This document shows positions 53,494 to 64,000 of a stretch of 64,000 nt of DNA, in pieces. The notes beneath the pieces are model-generated. The model was not told where the DNA came from. It worked only from the letters and a program-made list of their open reading frames with translations, and searched no databases. This DNA comes from Acinetobacter sp. ANC 4910 (GTDB taxonomy: Bacteria; Pseudomonadota; Gammaproteobacteria; Pseudomonadales; Moraxellaceae), in NCBI RefSeq assembly GCF_004331035.1, contig NZ_SJNT01000007.1:124001-188000 (forward strand). The letters are read 5' to 3'. Within the stretch, counting starts at the first letter, position 1, and each line of letters begins with the position of its first letter. Both the position numbers and the translations under genes were made by a program.

Positions 53494-54102
53494 ATGACAG
53501 CAACCAAAATTTCCCGTGATGAAAAACAAATTCAAACTAGAAATCAGTTAATTGAGGCAGGCTTTCACCTTATTTCTGAACAAGGCTATACCGCTGTATC
53601 TATTCGAAATATTTCAAAAAAGGCAGGCTATACTCAAGGTGCTTTTTACTCAAATTTTGAGCACAAAGAAGATTTTTTACTGACCTTAATGAAAATTCAA
53701 TTTGAACAAGAAAATCTGCAATTACAGAAAATTATTACTCAGACACATTTGACGCAGTCTGATTTAATGGCAGCACTCGAACAGTGGTTAATCGATTTTT
53801 TCCAGAATGATGAATGGTTGAAAATTTCAATTGAATTGCAATTATATGCGGCACGTGACGAATTATTTTCCAATGAATATCAGCAAGTTTGGCAGAATCA
53901 TCAGGCGCAAGTTTCAGAAGTTTTACAACAACTCATTCCAAATTTTTCTGCGGCAGAGTCAACTCAGCATGAACACAAGCTTCTAGAAATTATCTCTTTG
54001 AGTTATGGTTTAGCGCTTCAATATATGATTTTTAAAGATGATGTGCATAAATATGTAAATATTATGATGCAGCAACTTACACAAATAATGCCAGCACGTT
54101 AA
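53494..54102 (+). CDS. TetR-family regulator
   Basis: 202 residues. The N-terminal helix-turn-helix is IEAGFHLISEQGYTAVSIRNI and KKAGYTQGAFYSNFEHKEDFL, typical of TetR proteins; the rest is the helical effector domain. The divergent quinone reductase and the duplicated 18-bp palindromes in the spacer point to autoregulation and control of the reductase gene by a quinone or electrophile. Confidence 0.92.
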   Translation: MTATKISRDEKQIQTRNQLIEAGFHLISEQGYTAVSIRNISKKAGYTQGAFYSNFEHKEDFLLTLMKIQFEQENLQLQKIITQTHLTQSDLMAALEQWLIDFFQNDEWLKISIELQLYAARDELFSNEYQQVWQNHQAQVSEVLQQLIPNFSAAESTQHEHKLLEIISLSYGLALQYMIFKDDVHKYVNIMMQQLTQIMPAR

Positions 54103-54225
54103 AGCTGGCTCTTTCAATACCTATCTCCTCATCAAATCTCGCATCTAAGCGCCTTAAAATAAAAGCAGCACAGACTGGATAAACATCTGGAAAAAGTGGA
54201 TAGAGACAAGTGCTTAATCGCGTTT

Positions 54226-54246
54226 CAATCAAGCTAAAGCTGATTG
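54226..54246. promoter_or_regulatory. dyad upstream of antA
   Basis: CAATC-A-AGCT-AA-AGCT-GATTG has near-perfect symmetry, 17 bp before the antA ATG. It may be an operator or a short mRNA hairpin. No ant regulator gene is adjacent. Confidence 0.4.
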
Positions 54247-54263
54247 ACTAAAGGATTGAGCAC

Positions 54264-55679
54264 ATGACCTCATCAAATTTACAACAATGGAATGACTTGG
54301 TGGATGGATGCATCGATTTCCGCCCTCAAGATGGTGTGTTTCGCGTCGCAAGGGATATGTTTACCCAACCAGAACTGTTCGATCTGGAAATGGAATTCAT
54401 TTTTGAAAAAGTCTGGATTTATGCCTGCCATGAAAGTGAAATTCCCAACAAACACGACTTTTTGACCGTTCAAATTGGACGTCAGCCCATTATTGTCAGC
54501 CGTGATGGCAACGGCGAGTTACATGCCATGGTCAATGCCTGCGAACACCGTGGTGCAACACTGACTCGTGTTGCAAAAGGCAATCAATCGACGTTTACCT
54601 GCCCGTTCCATGCATGGTGCTATAAATCGGATGGTCGTTTGGTCAAAGTCAAAGCACCAAGTGAATACTGTGAAGATTTTGATAAATCAAGCCGTGGGCT
54701 TAAACAAGGACGTATTGCGAGCTATCGAGGTTTTGTGTTTGTTAGCCTAGACACGCAAGCCACAGATACCTTAGAAGACTTTTTGGGCGATGCCAAAATT
54801 TTCCTTGATTTAATGGTGAATCAATCCCCAACTGGAGAACTTGAAGTCCTGCAAGGCAAATCAGCCTATACTTTTGCGGGGAACTGGAAATTACAAAATG
54901 AAAATGGCTTAGATGGCTATCATGTCAGTACTGTGCATTATAACTACGTTTCTACGGTACAACATCGCCAGCAAGTAAATGCTGCCAAAGGGGCTGAACT
55001 AGATACGCTCGATTACAGCAAATTAGGCGCAGGTGACGCTGAAACCGATGATGGTTGGTTTAGCTTTAAAAATGGACATAGTGTTTTATTCAGTGATATG
55101 CCAAATCCAACGGTACGTCCTGGGTATGAAACCGTTATGCCTTATATGGTCGAGAAATATGGTCAAAAATATGCTGAATGGGCAATGCATCGTTTAAGAA
55201 ATTTGAACCTGTACCCTAGCTTATTCTTTATGGATCAAATTAGCTCGCAATTACGGATTGTCCGCCCTGTGGCTTGGAACAAAACTGAGGTCATCAGCCA
55301 ATGTATTGGTGTGAAAGGTGAATCAGTTGAAGCGCGTCGTAATCGTATCCGTCAATTTGAAGATTTCTTTAATGTTTCAGGCTTAGGCACCCCTGATGAC
55401 TTGGTCGAATTCCGTGAACAACAAAAAGGTTTTCAAGCCCGACTAGAACGTTGGAGTGACATTTCACGTGGTTATCAAGCTTGGGAATATGGCCCAAGCA
55501 AAAACTCAATTGATTTGGGCATTGAACCTGTTATCACAGGGCGTGAATTTACCCATGAAGGTCTCTATGTCAATCAACACGGTCACTGGCAACGCCTAAT
55601 GCTAGATGGCTTCAAGAAAAAGTCATTAAAAATGTTCGACATCACTTTTCAAAATCAAAACGTAGCGGATGAGGTGTAA
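54264..55679 (+). CDS. antA: anthranilate 1,2-dioxygenase large (alpha) subunit
   Basis: 471 residues, Rieske oxygenase that converts anthranilate to catechol with release of CO2 and ammonia. The Rieske cluster ligands are Cys 93, His 95, Cys 113 and His 116 (CEHRGATL, CPFHAW). The mononuclear iron site has His 220 and His 225 with Asp 217 (NENGLDGYHVSTVH). Length and sequence fit AntA of Acinetobacter, rather than the shorter BenA. The three genes antABC are consecutive. Confidence 0.93.
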   Translation: MTSSNLQQWNDLVDGCIDFRPQDGVFRVARDMFTQPELFDLEMEFIFEKVWIYACHESEIPNKHDFLTVQIGRQPIIVSRDGNGELHAMVNACEHRGATLTRVAKGNQSTFTCPFHAWCYKSDGRLVKVKAPSEYCEDFDKSSRGLKQGRIASYRGFVFVSLDTQATDTLEDFLGDAKIFLDLMVNQSPTGELEVLQGKSAYTFAGNWKLQNENGLDGYHVSTVHYNYVSTVQHRQQVNAAKGAELDTLDYSKLGAGDAETDDGWFSFKNGHSVLFSDMPNPTVRPGYETVMPYMVEKYGQKYAEWAMHRLRNLNLYPSLFFMDQISSQLRIVRPVAWNKTEVISQCIGVKGESVEARRNRIRQFEDFFNVSGLGTPDDLVEFREQQKGFQARLERWSDISRGYQAWEYGPSKNSIDLGIEPVITGREFTHEGLYVNQHGHWQRLMLDGFKKKSLKMFDITFQNQNVADEV

Positions 55680-55681
55680 CC

Positions 55682-56173
55682 ATGTCACAACAACTACAAT
55701 TTGCAGTTTCTCAATTTTTGTATAAAAAATCAGAACTTTGCGATAAATATGACTGGGACGCCTATCTTGATCTTTATGATGAGGACAGTGAATACCATAT
55801 TCCGCAGTGGATTGATGACCACAATTATGTGCAAGATCCGAATCAAGGCTTGTCCTATATTTACTATGCCGATCGTTCAGGTTTAGAAGACCGTGTATTT
55901 CGCATTCGTACAGGTAAAGCTGCATCGGCAAGCCCTTTACCTCGCACCTTTCACAGCATTAACAATGTGCAGGTACAAACCCGTGAAGATGGTTTGGTTG
56001 AAGCCAAAGTGGCTTGGCATACCCTATATAACCGCCAAGGTTTGGAAGGTTCCTTCTATGGTCATGCGACTTATCTACTCCGCCAAACAGAGCAAAGCTT
56101 CAAGATTCGTCGTCAGCACAGCATTTTGCTGAATGACAAAATTGATTCTGTTTTAGACTTCTACCACGTTTAA
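55682..56173 (+). CDS. antB: anthranilate 1,2-dioxygenase small (beta) subunit
   Basis: 163 residues of the ring-hydroxylating dioxygenase beta-subunit (SnoaL-like) fold. SEYHIPQWIDDHNY, AASPLPRTFHSINNVQV and KIRRQHSILLNDKIDSVLDFYHV match the benzoate/anthranilate group. Two bp separate its ATG from the antA stop. It forms the alpha3-beta3 oxygenase with AntA. Confidence 0.93.
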   Translation: MSQQLQFAVSQFLYKKSELCDKYDWDAYLDLYDEDSEYHIPQWIDDHNYVQDPNQGLSYIYYADRSGLEDRVFRIRTGKAASASPLPRTFHSINNVQVQTREDGLVEAKVAWHTLYNRQGLEGSFYGHATYLLRQTEQSFKIRRQHSILLNDKIDSVLDFYHV

Positions 56174-56184
56174 GGAGCATAGAA

Positions 56185-57216
56185 ATGGGACATTCAGTTG
56201 CTTTAAATTTTGCCGATGGTAAAACCTTTTTCATCTCTGTGAATCAAAATGAATTGCTGCTTGATGCAGCAGTTCGACAAGGGATTAATTTACCACTCGA
56301 TTGCCGTGAAGGCGTGTGTGGAACCTGCCAAGGCAAATGTGAAACGGGTATCTATGCACAAGATTATGTCGATGAAGATGCCTTAAGTGAACGTGACTTG
56401 GCAGAACGAAAAATGTTGGCTTGCCAAACTCGGGTAAAGTCTGATGCCGCGTTTTATTTTGATCATGCTTCAAGCATCTGTAATGCGGGTGAAACTTTAA
56501 AAATCGCAACAACAGTCACTGCCGTTGAATTGGTTTCAGAGACTACCGCCATTTTGCATTTGGACGCCAGTAGCTTTAGCTCTCAACTACAATTCTTAGC
56601 TGGGCAATATGCACGTTTGCAAATTCCAGACACGGATGACTGGCGCTCTTATTCCTTTGCCAATCGCCCAAATGCCACAAACCAATTACAATTTTTAATT
56701 CGACTATTACCCGATGGCGTAATGAGCAATTACTTACGTGAGCGTTGTCAAATAGGTCAGACCCTGTTGATTGAAGCACCTTTAGGCAGCTTCTATTTGC
56801 GTGAAGTAGAACGCCCATTAGTCTTTATTGCAGGAGGTACAGGATTATCCGCATTTTTAGGGATGCTCGACAATTTGGTTGAACAACCCAATCCCCCACC
56901 AATTCAACTTTATTATGGGGTGAATTCAGAGTCAGATTTATGTGAGCAACAGCGTTTACACAGATATACTGAACGATTTTCGAACTTTAGTTATCACCCG
57001 ATTGTGACCAAGGCATCAGATGAGTGGCAAGGCAAAGCGGGTTATATTCATGAACATTTGAATAAAGCACAACTGGCTGAACAAGCATTCGATATGTATT
57101 TATGTGGTCCGCCACCAATGATTGAAGCCGTTAAAAGTTGGCTTGATGAACAATCCTTACAAGATTATCGTTTGTATAGTGAAAAGTTCTTACAAAGTAA
57201 TACTGCACGAACCTAA
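56185..57216 (+). CDS. antC: anthranilate 1,2-dioxygenase reductase
   Basis: 343 residues. The N-terminal [2Fe-2S] ferredoxin domain has Cys 40, 45, 48 and 80 (CREGVCGTC, LACQTR). FAD-binding (RSYSFANRP-like WRSYSFANRP) and NAD domains follow, with FIAGGTGLSAFLGML and YLCGPPPMIEAVK. It passes NADH electrons to AntAB. Starts 11 bp after antB; the terminator follows. Confidence 0.93.
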   Translation: MGHSVALNFADGKTFFISVNQNELLLDAAVRQGINLPLDCREGVCGTCQGKCETGIYAQDYVDEDALSERDLAERKMLACQTRVKSDAAFYFDHASSICNAGETLKIATTVTAVELVSETTAILHLDASSFSSQLQFLAGQYARLQIPDTDDWRSYSFANRPNATNQLQFLIRLLPDGVMSNYLRERCQIGQTLLIEAPLGSFYLREVERPLVFIAGGTGLSAFLGMLDNLVEQPNPPPIQLYYGVNSESDLCEQQRLHRYTERFSNFSYHPIVTKASDEWQGKAGYIHEHLNKAQLAEQAFDMYLCGPPPMIEAVKSWLDEQSLQDYRLYSEKFLQSNTART

Positions 57217-57271
57217 TTTTAAAACCGAAATTGCGTATTCTTCATGGTAATTTCTAGTGAATAACGCACAG

Positions 57272-57302
57272 AAAGAGCCAAGATTATCCTTGGCTCTTTT
57301 TT
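57272..57302 (+). terminator. terminator after antC
   Basis: AAAGAGCCAAG - ATTAT - CCTTGGCTCTTTTTT, stem of about 11 bp and T-run, 56 bp after the stop and between the converging ant and iac transcripts. Confidence 0.85.
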
Positions 57303-57408
57303 GTCACATCAACAAATACATCTCTGATAAACATATATTCGGGCTTAAGCATCAATACTCAGATCAAATAAAACTGATAAACCCGAAGATTTATCAGTAC
57401 ATTTTTGC

Positions 57409-59353
<1,945 letters not shown>

Positions 59354-59389
59354 TTTTGTGTTCTCCTTTTCACTTGCTTGGCATAAGGC

Positions 59390-60127
59390 TTAGCGCATGA
59401 ATAAACCACCATTAATATCCCAAGTTGCACCTGTGACGAACCCAGCATTTGGACTTGCCAACAAAGCGCAAGTTTCAGCAATAAACGACATACTGCCTAA
59501 TGCTTTAACAGGAATATTCTGGATAAACTGTTCCATTTTTTCGTCCGACACCACGCTATGCACAATTGGGGATTCCATTGGACCCGGAGCAACTGCATTG
59601 ACAGTGACACCTTTTGCAGCAAATTCTTTGGCAAAGATTTTGGTTAAGGTCACAATGGCACCTTTGCTCGCTGCATAATGTGCACCTGTTGCCGTACCAC
59701 CATTTTGCCCTGCCAAAGACGCCATATTAATAATGCGCCCATAGCCTTTTTTCGCCATATACTGACCAATAATTTGGCAAGACTGGAATGTACCGCGCTG
59801 ATTAACTTGGGTAATCCAGTCAAAATCAGCAGCCGTAATCTCCAAAACTGGGGTTGCCTTAGTGACCGTCGCGTTATTAATCAACACATCAAGTTTTGCA
59901 AATTTTTGTTCGATCCACTGCACCACGGCATGAAAGTCTGCTTCAACTGAAATATCCAGTTTCACTGGAAACATTTGCTCGGGAAACTGACTTTCTGCTT
60001 TGGCTTTTTCCGCCTTTTCCAAAGTACTGGCAGATAAAATCACCTGATGACCTTGGCTAGCAAAATATTCCGCAATGACATTGCCCAAACCTGAAGCAGC
60101 ACCTGTCACTAATACAACCTGTTGCAT
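59390..60127 (-). CDS. iacE: IacE, SDR dehydrogenase of the iac cluster
   Basis: 245 residues, SDR with TGAASGLG, NNATVTK (an NNAG variant with Thr), a Ser in INMASLAGQNGG, and YAASKGAIV. It acts on a hydroxylated indoleacetate intermediate; in the characterised pathways IacE follows IacA. Start 10 bp after iacD. Confidence 0.9.
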   Translation of the reverse strand: MQQVVLVTGAASGLGNVIAEYFASQGHQVILSASTLEKAEKAKAESQFPEQMFPVKLDISVEADFHAVVQWIEQKFAKLDVLINNATVTKATPVLEITAADFDWITQVNQRGTFQSCQIIGQYMAKKGYGRIINMASLAGQNGGTATGAHYAASKGAIVTLTKIFAKEFAAKGVTVNAVAPGPMESPIVHSVVSDEKMEQFIQNIPVKALGSMSFIAETCALLASPNAGFVTGATWDINGGLFMR

Positions 60128-60137
60128 GCCGATGCTC

Positions 60138-60623
60138 CTATAGAATGTAGCTAATACCTGACAAGGTATCGGTAGAATTAATTAAATTAATGATTTTACG
60201 ATTAATTTTTAAACCCGCTTCGGCATCACGGTTTAAATGGTAAGTCACATCTGCTGTGTAGTGTTTAAGGTTTTCTTTACGGAATTCACGTAAGTTTTGC
60301 GCGCAACGTAAAACAATTTCACCTTCTTCATCTTTTAAAATCCGGACACGTGAAATGCTTCGAACCGTATTTGCCTTGGGTGAAGTTGAAATCGCTTCAC
60401 CATTTTCCAAACGCGCTACACGCATTTTACGCATGTGATGATCGTCATAGGCATAGTTCAGGTTGTTTTCATAATCGGTAAGCGTCGGATCAATTGGAAT
60501 GATATACACCCCTTTTTCATTCCAAAGATTTAACCAAGCTGCATGTTCAGCATGGTCCAACATATCGGCTTCTGCCCAAATAAACGCTGTGACTTCATTG
60601 AGTAAATTTAAATCAATTTTCAT
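60138..60623 (-). CDS. iacD: IacD, ring-hydroxylating dioxygenase small subunit
   Basis: 161 residues of the beta-subunit (NTF2-like) fold: EADMLDHAEHAAWLNLWNEKGVYIIP, DDHHMRKMRVARLENGEAISTSPKAN and a C-terminal KINRKIINLINS. It pairs with IacC. The gap to iacC is 10 bp. Confidence 0.9.
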   Translation of the reverse strand: MKIDLNLLNEVTAFIWAEADMLDHAEHAAWLNLWNEKGVYIIPIDPTLTDYENNLNYAYDDHHMRKMRVARLENGEAISTSPKANTVRSISRVRILKDEEGEIVLRCAQNLREFRKENLKHYTADVTYHLNRDAEAGLKINRKIINLINSTDTLSGISYIL

Positions 60624-60633
60624 GTTATTCCCC

Positions 60634-61911
60634 TTAAGCCGTCATCAACTTTTTCCACTGTTGATAGGCCGAGCGCATCCCTGTTTCAGCACTCACATCA
60701 CTTTTCAAACCATCTTCAGTTTTTACTTCACCCGCTAAACCACGGTTCAACATAATCCAGAGGTTTTCGCCCGCGGCTGCCCCTTTTTGCACACGTTCCC
60801 ATGCTTCAGCATCATCGGGCGTACCAAACCCAAATGGGCCTTGGAAATGCTCATGCAAACGTAGACGGTATTGATTCGCAATTTGTGGGCCGCCATTCAT
60901 GGTAATCACAGAGTGATGAATTTCTGTTTTATCAACTGAAATCGGCTGCATGACGCGGAAAAACGCCATTGAACAAGCGATATTCGGGAACAGGTTTAAG
61001 TTAAAACCAGAACCGCCTACCGCACGTACAATACGACGCACTTCCAGTTCCGCATGACCTTCATCACGCAAGGCTTGCGCTAAATCTTCAAAGCGTTCCT
61101 GAATTGGACGTTCCATTAATTCTTCGTCTAAATCGACCAGTTCTGGAATCATTACCATCACGCTGTGACCATTGCCTAAGTCTTCAACAAAACCGGGTTG
61201 ATTTTCAAAGTTAAATAATTCTTCTGTTTTTTCATCGACTGAACTTAAGAAAGACTTGTGTACCAATGGAAAATGATAAGCATCAGTGGTGTTTTCAAGC
61301 TGGATTTTCCAGTTCCCTGGGAAGGTAAAACGATGTTCGCCTAAAACTTTAATTGGATAACCCGCACCTTGTTTCATGAACAAATCAATCCACTTTTTCG
61401 CAGGTCCAAGAAATTGTTCTAAAGGTTCAACCTCATGATTAAATGACGCGAAAATCATGCCGTTATATTCTTCAACACGCAGGCTGACCAATGGCAATTC
61501 AGATTTATCTAAACATTCACCATAACTTTCTGGGGAAGGAACGCCGCGCAGTGTGCCATCTAAGGCATAACTCCAGCCGTGGTATGGACAAACAAAACTA
61601 TTGGTTTTGCCTTTTTTATGTTCACAGACTGTCGCAGCGCGATGGCGACAGCGGTTAAGCAATACATGCACTTTTTTCTTGCGGTCACGAACGACTACGA
61701 CAGGTTGTTTGCCAATATTGATGGTTTTATAGCTGCCAGATTCTGGAATTTCACTGGCATGTGCTACCCAAACCCATGTGCTATAGAAAATCTTCTGCAT
61801 TTCCTCATCAAAGATACGCTCATCTTTGTATAAAGACGTATGTGCACGATCACTTTGCACCAATGCTTCATAATCCACACCAATATTCAGTGTTGAGATA
61901 ATTCCATTCAT
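60634..61911 (-). CDS. iacC: IacC, ring-hydroxylating dioxygenase large subunit
   Basis: 425 residues, Rieske oxygenase. The [2Fe-2S] ligands are Cys 88, His 90, Cys 108 and His 111 (CRHRAATV, CPYHGWSY). The catalytic iron has Asp 210, His 213 and His 218 (LENTTDAYHFPLVH). In the iac pathway it acts on the oxidised indoleacetate intermediate (dioxindole-3-acetate) on the way to catechol. ATG 61911 has AAAGGATT upstream; the longer upstream frame is not supported. Confidence 0.92.
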   Translation of the reverse strand: MNGIISTLNIGVDYEALVQSDRAHTSLYKDERIFDEEMQKIFYSTWVWVAHASEIPESGSYKTINIGKQPVVVVRDRKKKVHVLLNRCRHRAATVCEHKKGKTNSFVCPYHGWSYALDGTLRGVPSPESYGECLDKSELPLVSLRVEEYNGMIFASFNHEVEPLEQFLGPAKKWIDLFMKQGAGYPIKVLGEHRFTFPGNWKIQLENTTDAYHFPLVHKSFLSSVDEKTEELFNFENQPGFVEDLGNGHSVMVMIPELVDLDEELMERPIQERFEDLAQALRDEGHAELEVRRIVRAVGGSGFNLNLFPNIACSMAFFRVMQPISVDKTEIHHSVITMNGGPQIANQYRLRLHEHFQGPFGFGTPDDAEAWERVQKGAAAGENLWIMLNRGLAGEVKTEDGLKSDVSAETGMRSAYQQWKKLMTA

Positions 61912-61939
61912 TTCAATAATCCTTTGATAAATTGGTAAT

Positions 61940-62467
61940 TTAATTCTGGGTCGGGACAGGTAATTCAGCGTCACTGTGCCAATTTGTCACTGGTCGACTA
62001 AAAATATTCTGGGTTTGAAAATGCTTGATCTTCCAACTACCATCCGTCTGTTGTGCAAATTTCACGTTCAGCTTGGCGCTATTTAAATGACTGCGTCCAT
62101 CGCGGAAAGTGGAGGTTTGCAACATCAGCCAAGTTGCCGTGGCATACTGTTGCTGTACTTCAATTTGCTCCGAACTGACAAAGTGAGCATTCATGACAAA
62201 GTGAGATTCTGTTTCGGTATAGCTTTTGAACATGTTGTAGATGGCTTGCCAAGAATCATATCGCCCAAAAGCTTTGGCATACTTTTCCCCTATCCCTTCC
62301 CAAATACACTCCGCATCAAAAAGCCCCATCAGCTCATCTAAATTGGTCTTTGGATTTAACTCATCACAAATTTCCATATAGCGATTGAGACAGTTGCGGA
62401 TGGCGTTATGCGCTTCCAACTGTTCTAAACGTGAGAGGATTTTTGCCAAATTCACTTTGTCATCCAT
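61940..62467 (-). CDS. iacI: IacI, SnoaL-like (NTF2-fold) protein of the iac cluster
   Basis: 175 residues of the SnoaL/nuclear transport factor 2-like fold (helix LEQLEAHNAIRNCLNRYMEICD, then LFDAECIWEGIGEKYAKAFGR and the beta-rich half). Small proteins of this fold can be isomerases or hydrolases; no specific activity is certain for IacI. The position between iacB and iacC matches the Acinetobacter iac order. Confidence 0.85.
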   Translation of the reverse strand: MDDKVNLAKILSRLEQLEAHNAIRNCLNRYMEICDELNPKTNLDELMGLFDAECIWEGIGEKYAKAFGRYDSWQAIYNMFKSYTETESHFVMNAHFVSSEQIEVQQQYATATWLMLQTSTFRDGRSHLNSAKLNVKFAQQTDGSWKIKHFQTQNIFSRPVTNWHSDAELPVPTQN

Positions 62468-62478
62468 GTCCTTGCACC

Positions 62479-62838
62479 TTAACGTTGAATAATCAATTCA
62501 CGTCCAACACGTGCTTCGACTTTGCAGTATTTCCAAAGTTTGTAAGGCCCTTCACCTACAACCGTGGTTCTGAACAAATTACACGCCGCATGTACAGTTT
62601 CAATATCAGGTACATCTGCCAATAGATAGGTCGTCCATGGCCAACCTGTACTAGGGCCAACCATACTTTGGTCATCATCGAGATTGCCAAAAACATGTAC
62701 GCCCGGCAGGTCATGAATTGCGTTCCACATCTCACCAAATGCAGCCCAAACCGCTTTTGCTTCGGCAGGTTCTGCATCAAAAAAATTCTGATTGATACCC
62801 ATGCAGAACAACACACGTAAAGTTTTTTTAGCGTCCAT
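62479..62838 (-). CDS. iacB: IacB, small conserved protein of the iac cluster
   Basis: 119 residues, no signal peptide. Segments such as VLFCMGINQNFFDAEPAEAKAVW, LPGVHVFGNLDDDQSMVG and TVVGEGPYKLWKYCKVEARVG are distinctive. It corresponds by size and position to IacB, a protein required in some, but not all, iac pathways and of unclear biochemistry. The gap to iacA is 27 bp. Confidence 0.8.
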   Translation of the reverse strand: MDAKKTLRVLFCMGINQNFFDAEPAEAKAVWAAFGEMWNAIHDLPGVHVFGNLDDDQSMVGPSTGWPWTTYLLADVPDIETVHAACNLFRTTVVGEGPYKLWKYCKVEARVGRELIIQR

Positions 62839-62865
62839 TTTGATTTCCTTCTCTCAAGTTTAAAT

Positions 62866-64000
62866 TTATAAATATCCTGGGCTTGGCTTTAAGCCAAAAC
62901 GAATTGAACCCGCATTTTGTAATGTGGCATCCCCCATAAAAGCGTGCTGTGTGACAACATTGGTGTCATTTACAAAACGGCTAAATGGGTTGTTGGTATA
63001 AATGGCGGTCATGCCTGCTAACATTTGCATTTTGCGCGTGACTTTGGCGCAAACCCGAGCAGCATGGGTACAAGCTAAACGCATATCACTAATCTGTTGT
63101 GTGGTTGCTACACGCCCTGCAACAACTTCGTGCCAAACGCTATCCATGGTCTGATAAAACCATGCTTTGGCTGCCTGAAATTCTGCATCTGCTTGGGCAA
63201 ATTCATATTGCGTCACAGGACGATTCGCAATTTCTGCACCACCTGTAATTGATGCTTTGCCCGGCGCTAAAATTTGAAATTCTTCTAAAGCTGCTGCTGC
63301 CACACCAATCCCAACAACAGTTAAAACTTGGGTCGCTAGGGAAAGTGACGGATATTTAAAGAAGGGTTCTGGCAGTTTGGATGGTTCACCCCGTACAAAT
63401 GTCCAGTGCTTTTCGACCAGTACATCTTCCACAACCAAGTCATGACTGCCTGTGCCTTTTAAACCCACTGTGTCCCATGTCATTTCAATTTTGGCTTTAT
63501 GGGCAGGCATCACAGCCATGCGCGGTAAACCCTGCATTTCATTATTTTTTAAAGGTGCAATACCAACACCTATAATGTCTGCACCCATGCAGCCACTAGA
63601 AAACTTCCAACGTCCACTGACTCGAACGCCTTCATCGGTAATTTCCGCAGGTTGTGGTGGGAAAATACCCCCTGCGAAAACCACATCAGGGCCATTTTTG
63701 TACAGCTCTTCAAGCGTTGTTTCTGGCAGACTGCCTAAATAGGCTGGGCTCATCCCAAAACTTGCCACCCAACCTACCGAACCATCCGCCTTAGACAAGG
63801 TTTCAATCAGTTCGCAAAACTCACGTGGTGAAACAGCATCACCACCAAAGCGTTTTGGTACAAGCGCGCGGTAAACCCCCAATTGCTTGAGTTTTTCAAT
63901 TATGTCCTGACTTACAAAGGCTTGATTATCGAACTCACCTGTACAGGCTCTTGCTCGAATTTCTTGACATAAAGCGTCAAGATCAACGGCTTTTTCTGGT
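62866..64000 (-). CDS. iacA: IacA, flavin-dependent indole-3-acetate monooxygenase (5' end outside window)
   Basis: About 378 residues visible; the start lies beyond the right edge. The frame is open up to 64000, so the TTG at 63882 (GVYRALVPKRFGG) is not a start. It has the acyl-CoA dehydrogenase fold of two-component aromatic monooxygenases (C2-type). Clues are a WVASFGMSP, WKFSSGCMGADIIG, WDTVGLKGTGSHDLVVEDVLV pattern, and C-terminal GDATLQNAGSIRFGLKPSPG. It hydroxylates indole-3-acetate, using reduced flavin presumably from IacG. It lies at the 5' end of the iac operon in this window. Confidence 0.9.
   Translation of the reverse strand, partial: PEKAVDLDALCQEIRARACTGEFDNQAFVSQDIIEKLKQLGVYRALVPKRFGGDAVSPREFCELIETLSKADGSVGWVASFGMSPAYLGSLPETTLEELYKNGPDVVFAGGIFPPQPAEITDEGVRVSGRWKFSSGCMGADIIGVGIAPLKNNEMQGLPRMAVMPAHKAKIEMTWDTVGLKGTGSHDLVVEDVLVEKHWTFVRGEPSKLPEPFFKYPSLSLATQVLTVVGIGVAAAALEEFQILAPGKASITGGAEIANRPVTQYEFAQADAEFQAAKAWFYQTMDSVWHEVVAGRVATTQQISDMRLACTHAARVCAKVTRKMQMLAGMTAIYTNNPFSRFVNDTNVVTQHAFMGDATLQNAGSIRFGLKPSPGYL

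Noticed and set aside
54226..54246. Intrinsic terminator for the TetR gene at the antA dyad
   Set aside because: The dyad has no T-run and lies 17 bp before antA, so it is more likely an operator or mRNA structure.
63882..63884. TTG 63882 as the start of iacA
   Set aside because: The frame continues upstream with IacA-like sequence to the window edge, so the protein is truncated by the window and not started here.

Overview
The window is chromosomal DNA from a gammaproteobacterium, almost certainly Acinetobacter. It is AT-rich, and several gene orders are characteristic of the genus: mdcYLMACDEGBH for malonate, an iac indole-3-acetate cluster in the order A-B-I-C-D-E-F-G, antABC with subunit sizes like those I recall from A. 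baylyi, and the cyoABCDE and rpsF-rpsR-rplI-dnaB-alr blocks. I see no tRNA, rRNA, transposase, integrase, phage gene or CRISPR array. The species cannot be fixed by eye.

Layout. 1-3637: acyl-CoA catabolism genes (AMP-forming ligase start, acyl-CoA dehydrogenase, SDR) with a divergent AraC-type regulator. 3814-14975: mixed housekeeping, including an unknown small protein, a bestrophin-like channel, prmC-prfA, two tandem glycine-zipper proteins, a luciferase-like monooxygenase with a striking duplicated palindrome, a vestigial flavin-monooxygenase-like protein, divergent ppsR/ppsA, and a GYF-RDD membrane protein. 15161-24530: the cytochrome bo3 operon preceded by a long hairpin, then rpsF-rpsR-rplI with a probable S6:S18 leader, dnaB and alr. 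24608-30084: a BLUF photoreceptor and the Anbu proteasome-homologue operon (circularly permuted ATP-grasp, short alpha-E, transglutaminase, Anbu) with a divergent WYL regulator.

30489-38568: complete malonate decarboxylase operon with transporter and divergent MdcY, including a palindromic operator. 38634-42749: a compact four-gene operon (thermostable-hemolysin family protein, AMP ligase, TauD/TfdA oxygenase, SDR) that looks like an uncharacterised small-molecule pathway. It is preceded by about 500 bp of very AT-rich DNA. 43256-47701: GMC oxidoreductase and aldehyde dehydrogenase with a divergent AlkR-like AraC regulator and a 21-bp-period direct repeat. 47898-52623: sulfide and persulfide oxidation genes (TauE/SafE exporter, DUF442-SQR fusion, persulfide dioxygenase) with a consensus sigma-54 promoter and a divergent sigma-54 activator. 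A symmetric four-heptamer array lies directly before the activator's start codon. 52720-54102: flavodoxin-fold quinone reductase and divergent TetR regulator with two copies of an 18-bp operator.

54264-64000: aromatic catabolism. antABC converts anthranilate to catechol. The convergent iac cluster converts indole-3-acetate to catechol and runs off the right edge within iacA. Its flavin reductase IacG carries a C-terminal MarR-like domain, as in the C1 reductase of p-hydroxyphenylacetate hydroxylase.

The strongest leads for something undescribed are the thermostable-hemolysin/AMP-ligase/TauD/SDR operon, the sigma-54 control region of the sulfide cluster with a regulator that has no cysteine in its sensor domain, the duplicated ATATCG-N8-CGATAT operator, and the intact but vestigial flavin-monooxygenase-like gene. 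All functional calls are by family recognition from the translated sequence. No database search was run.
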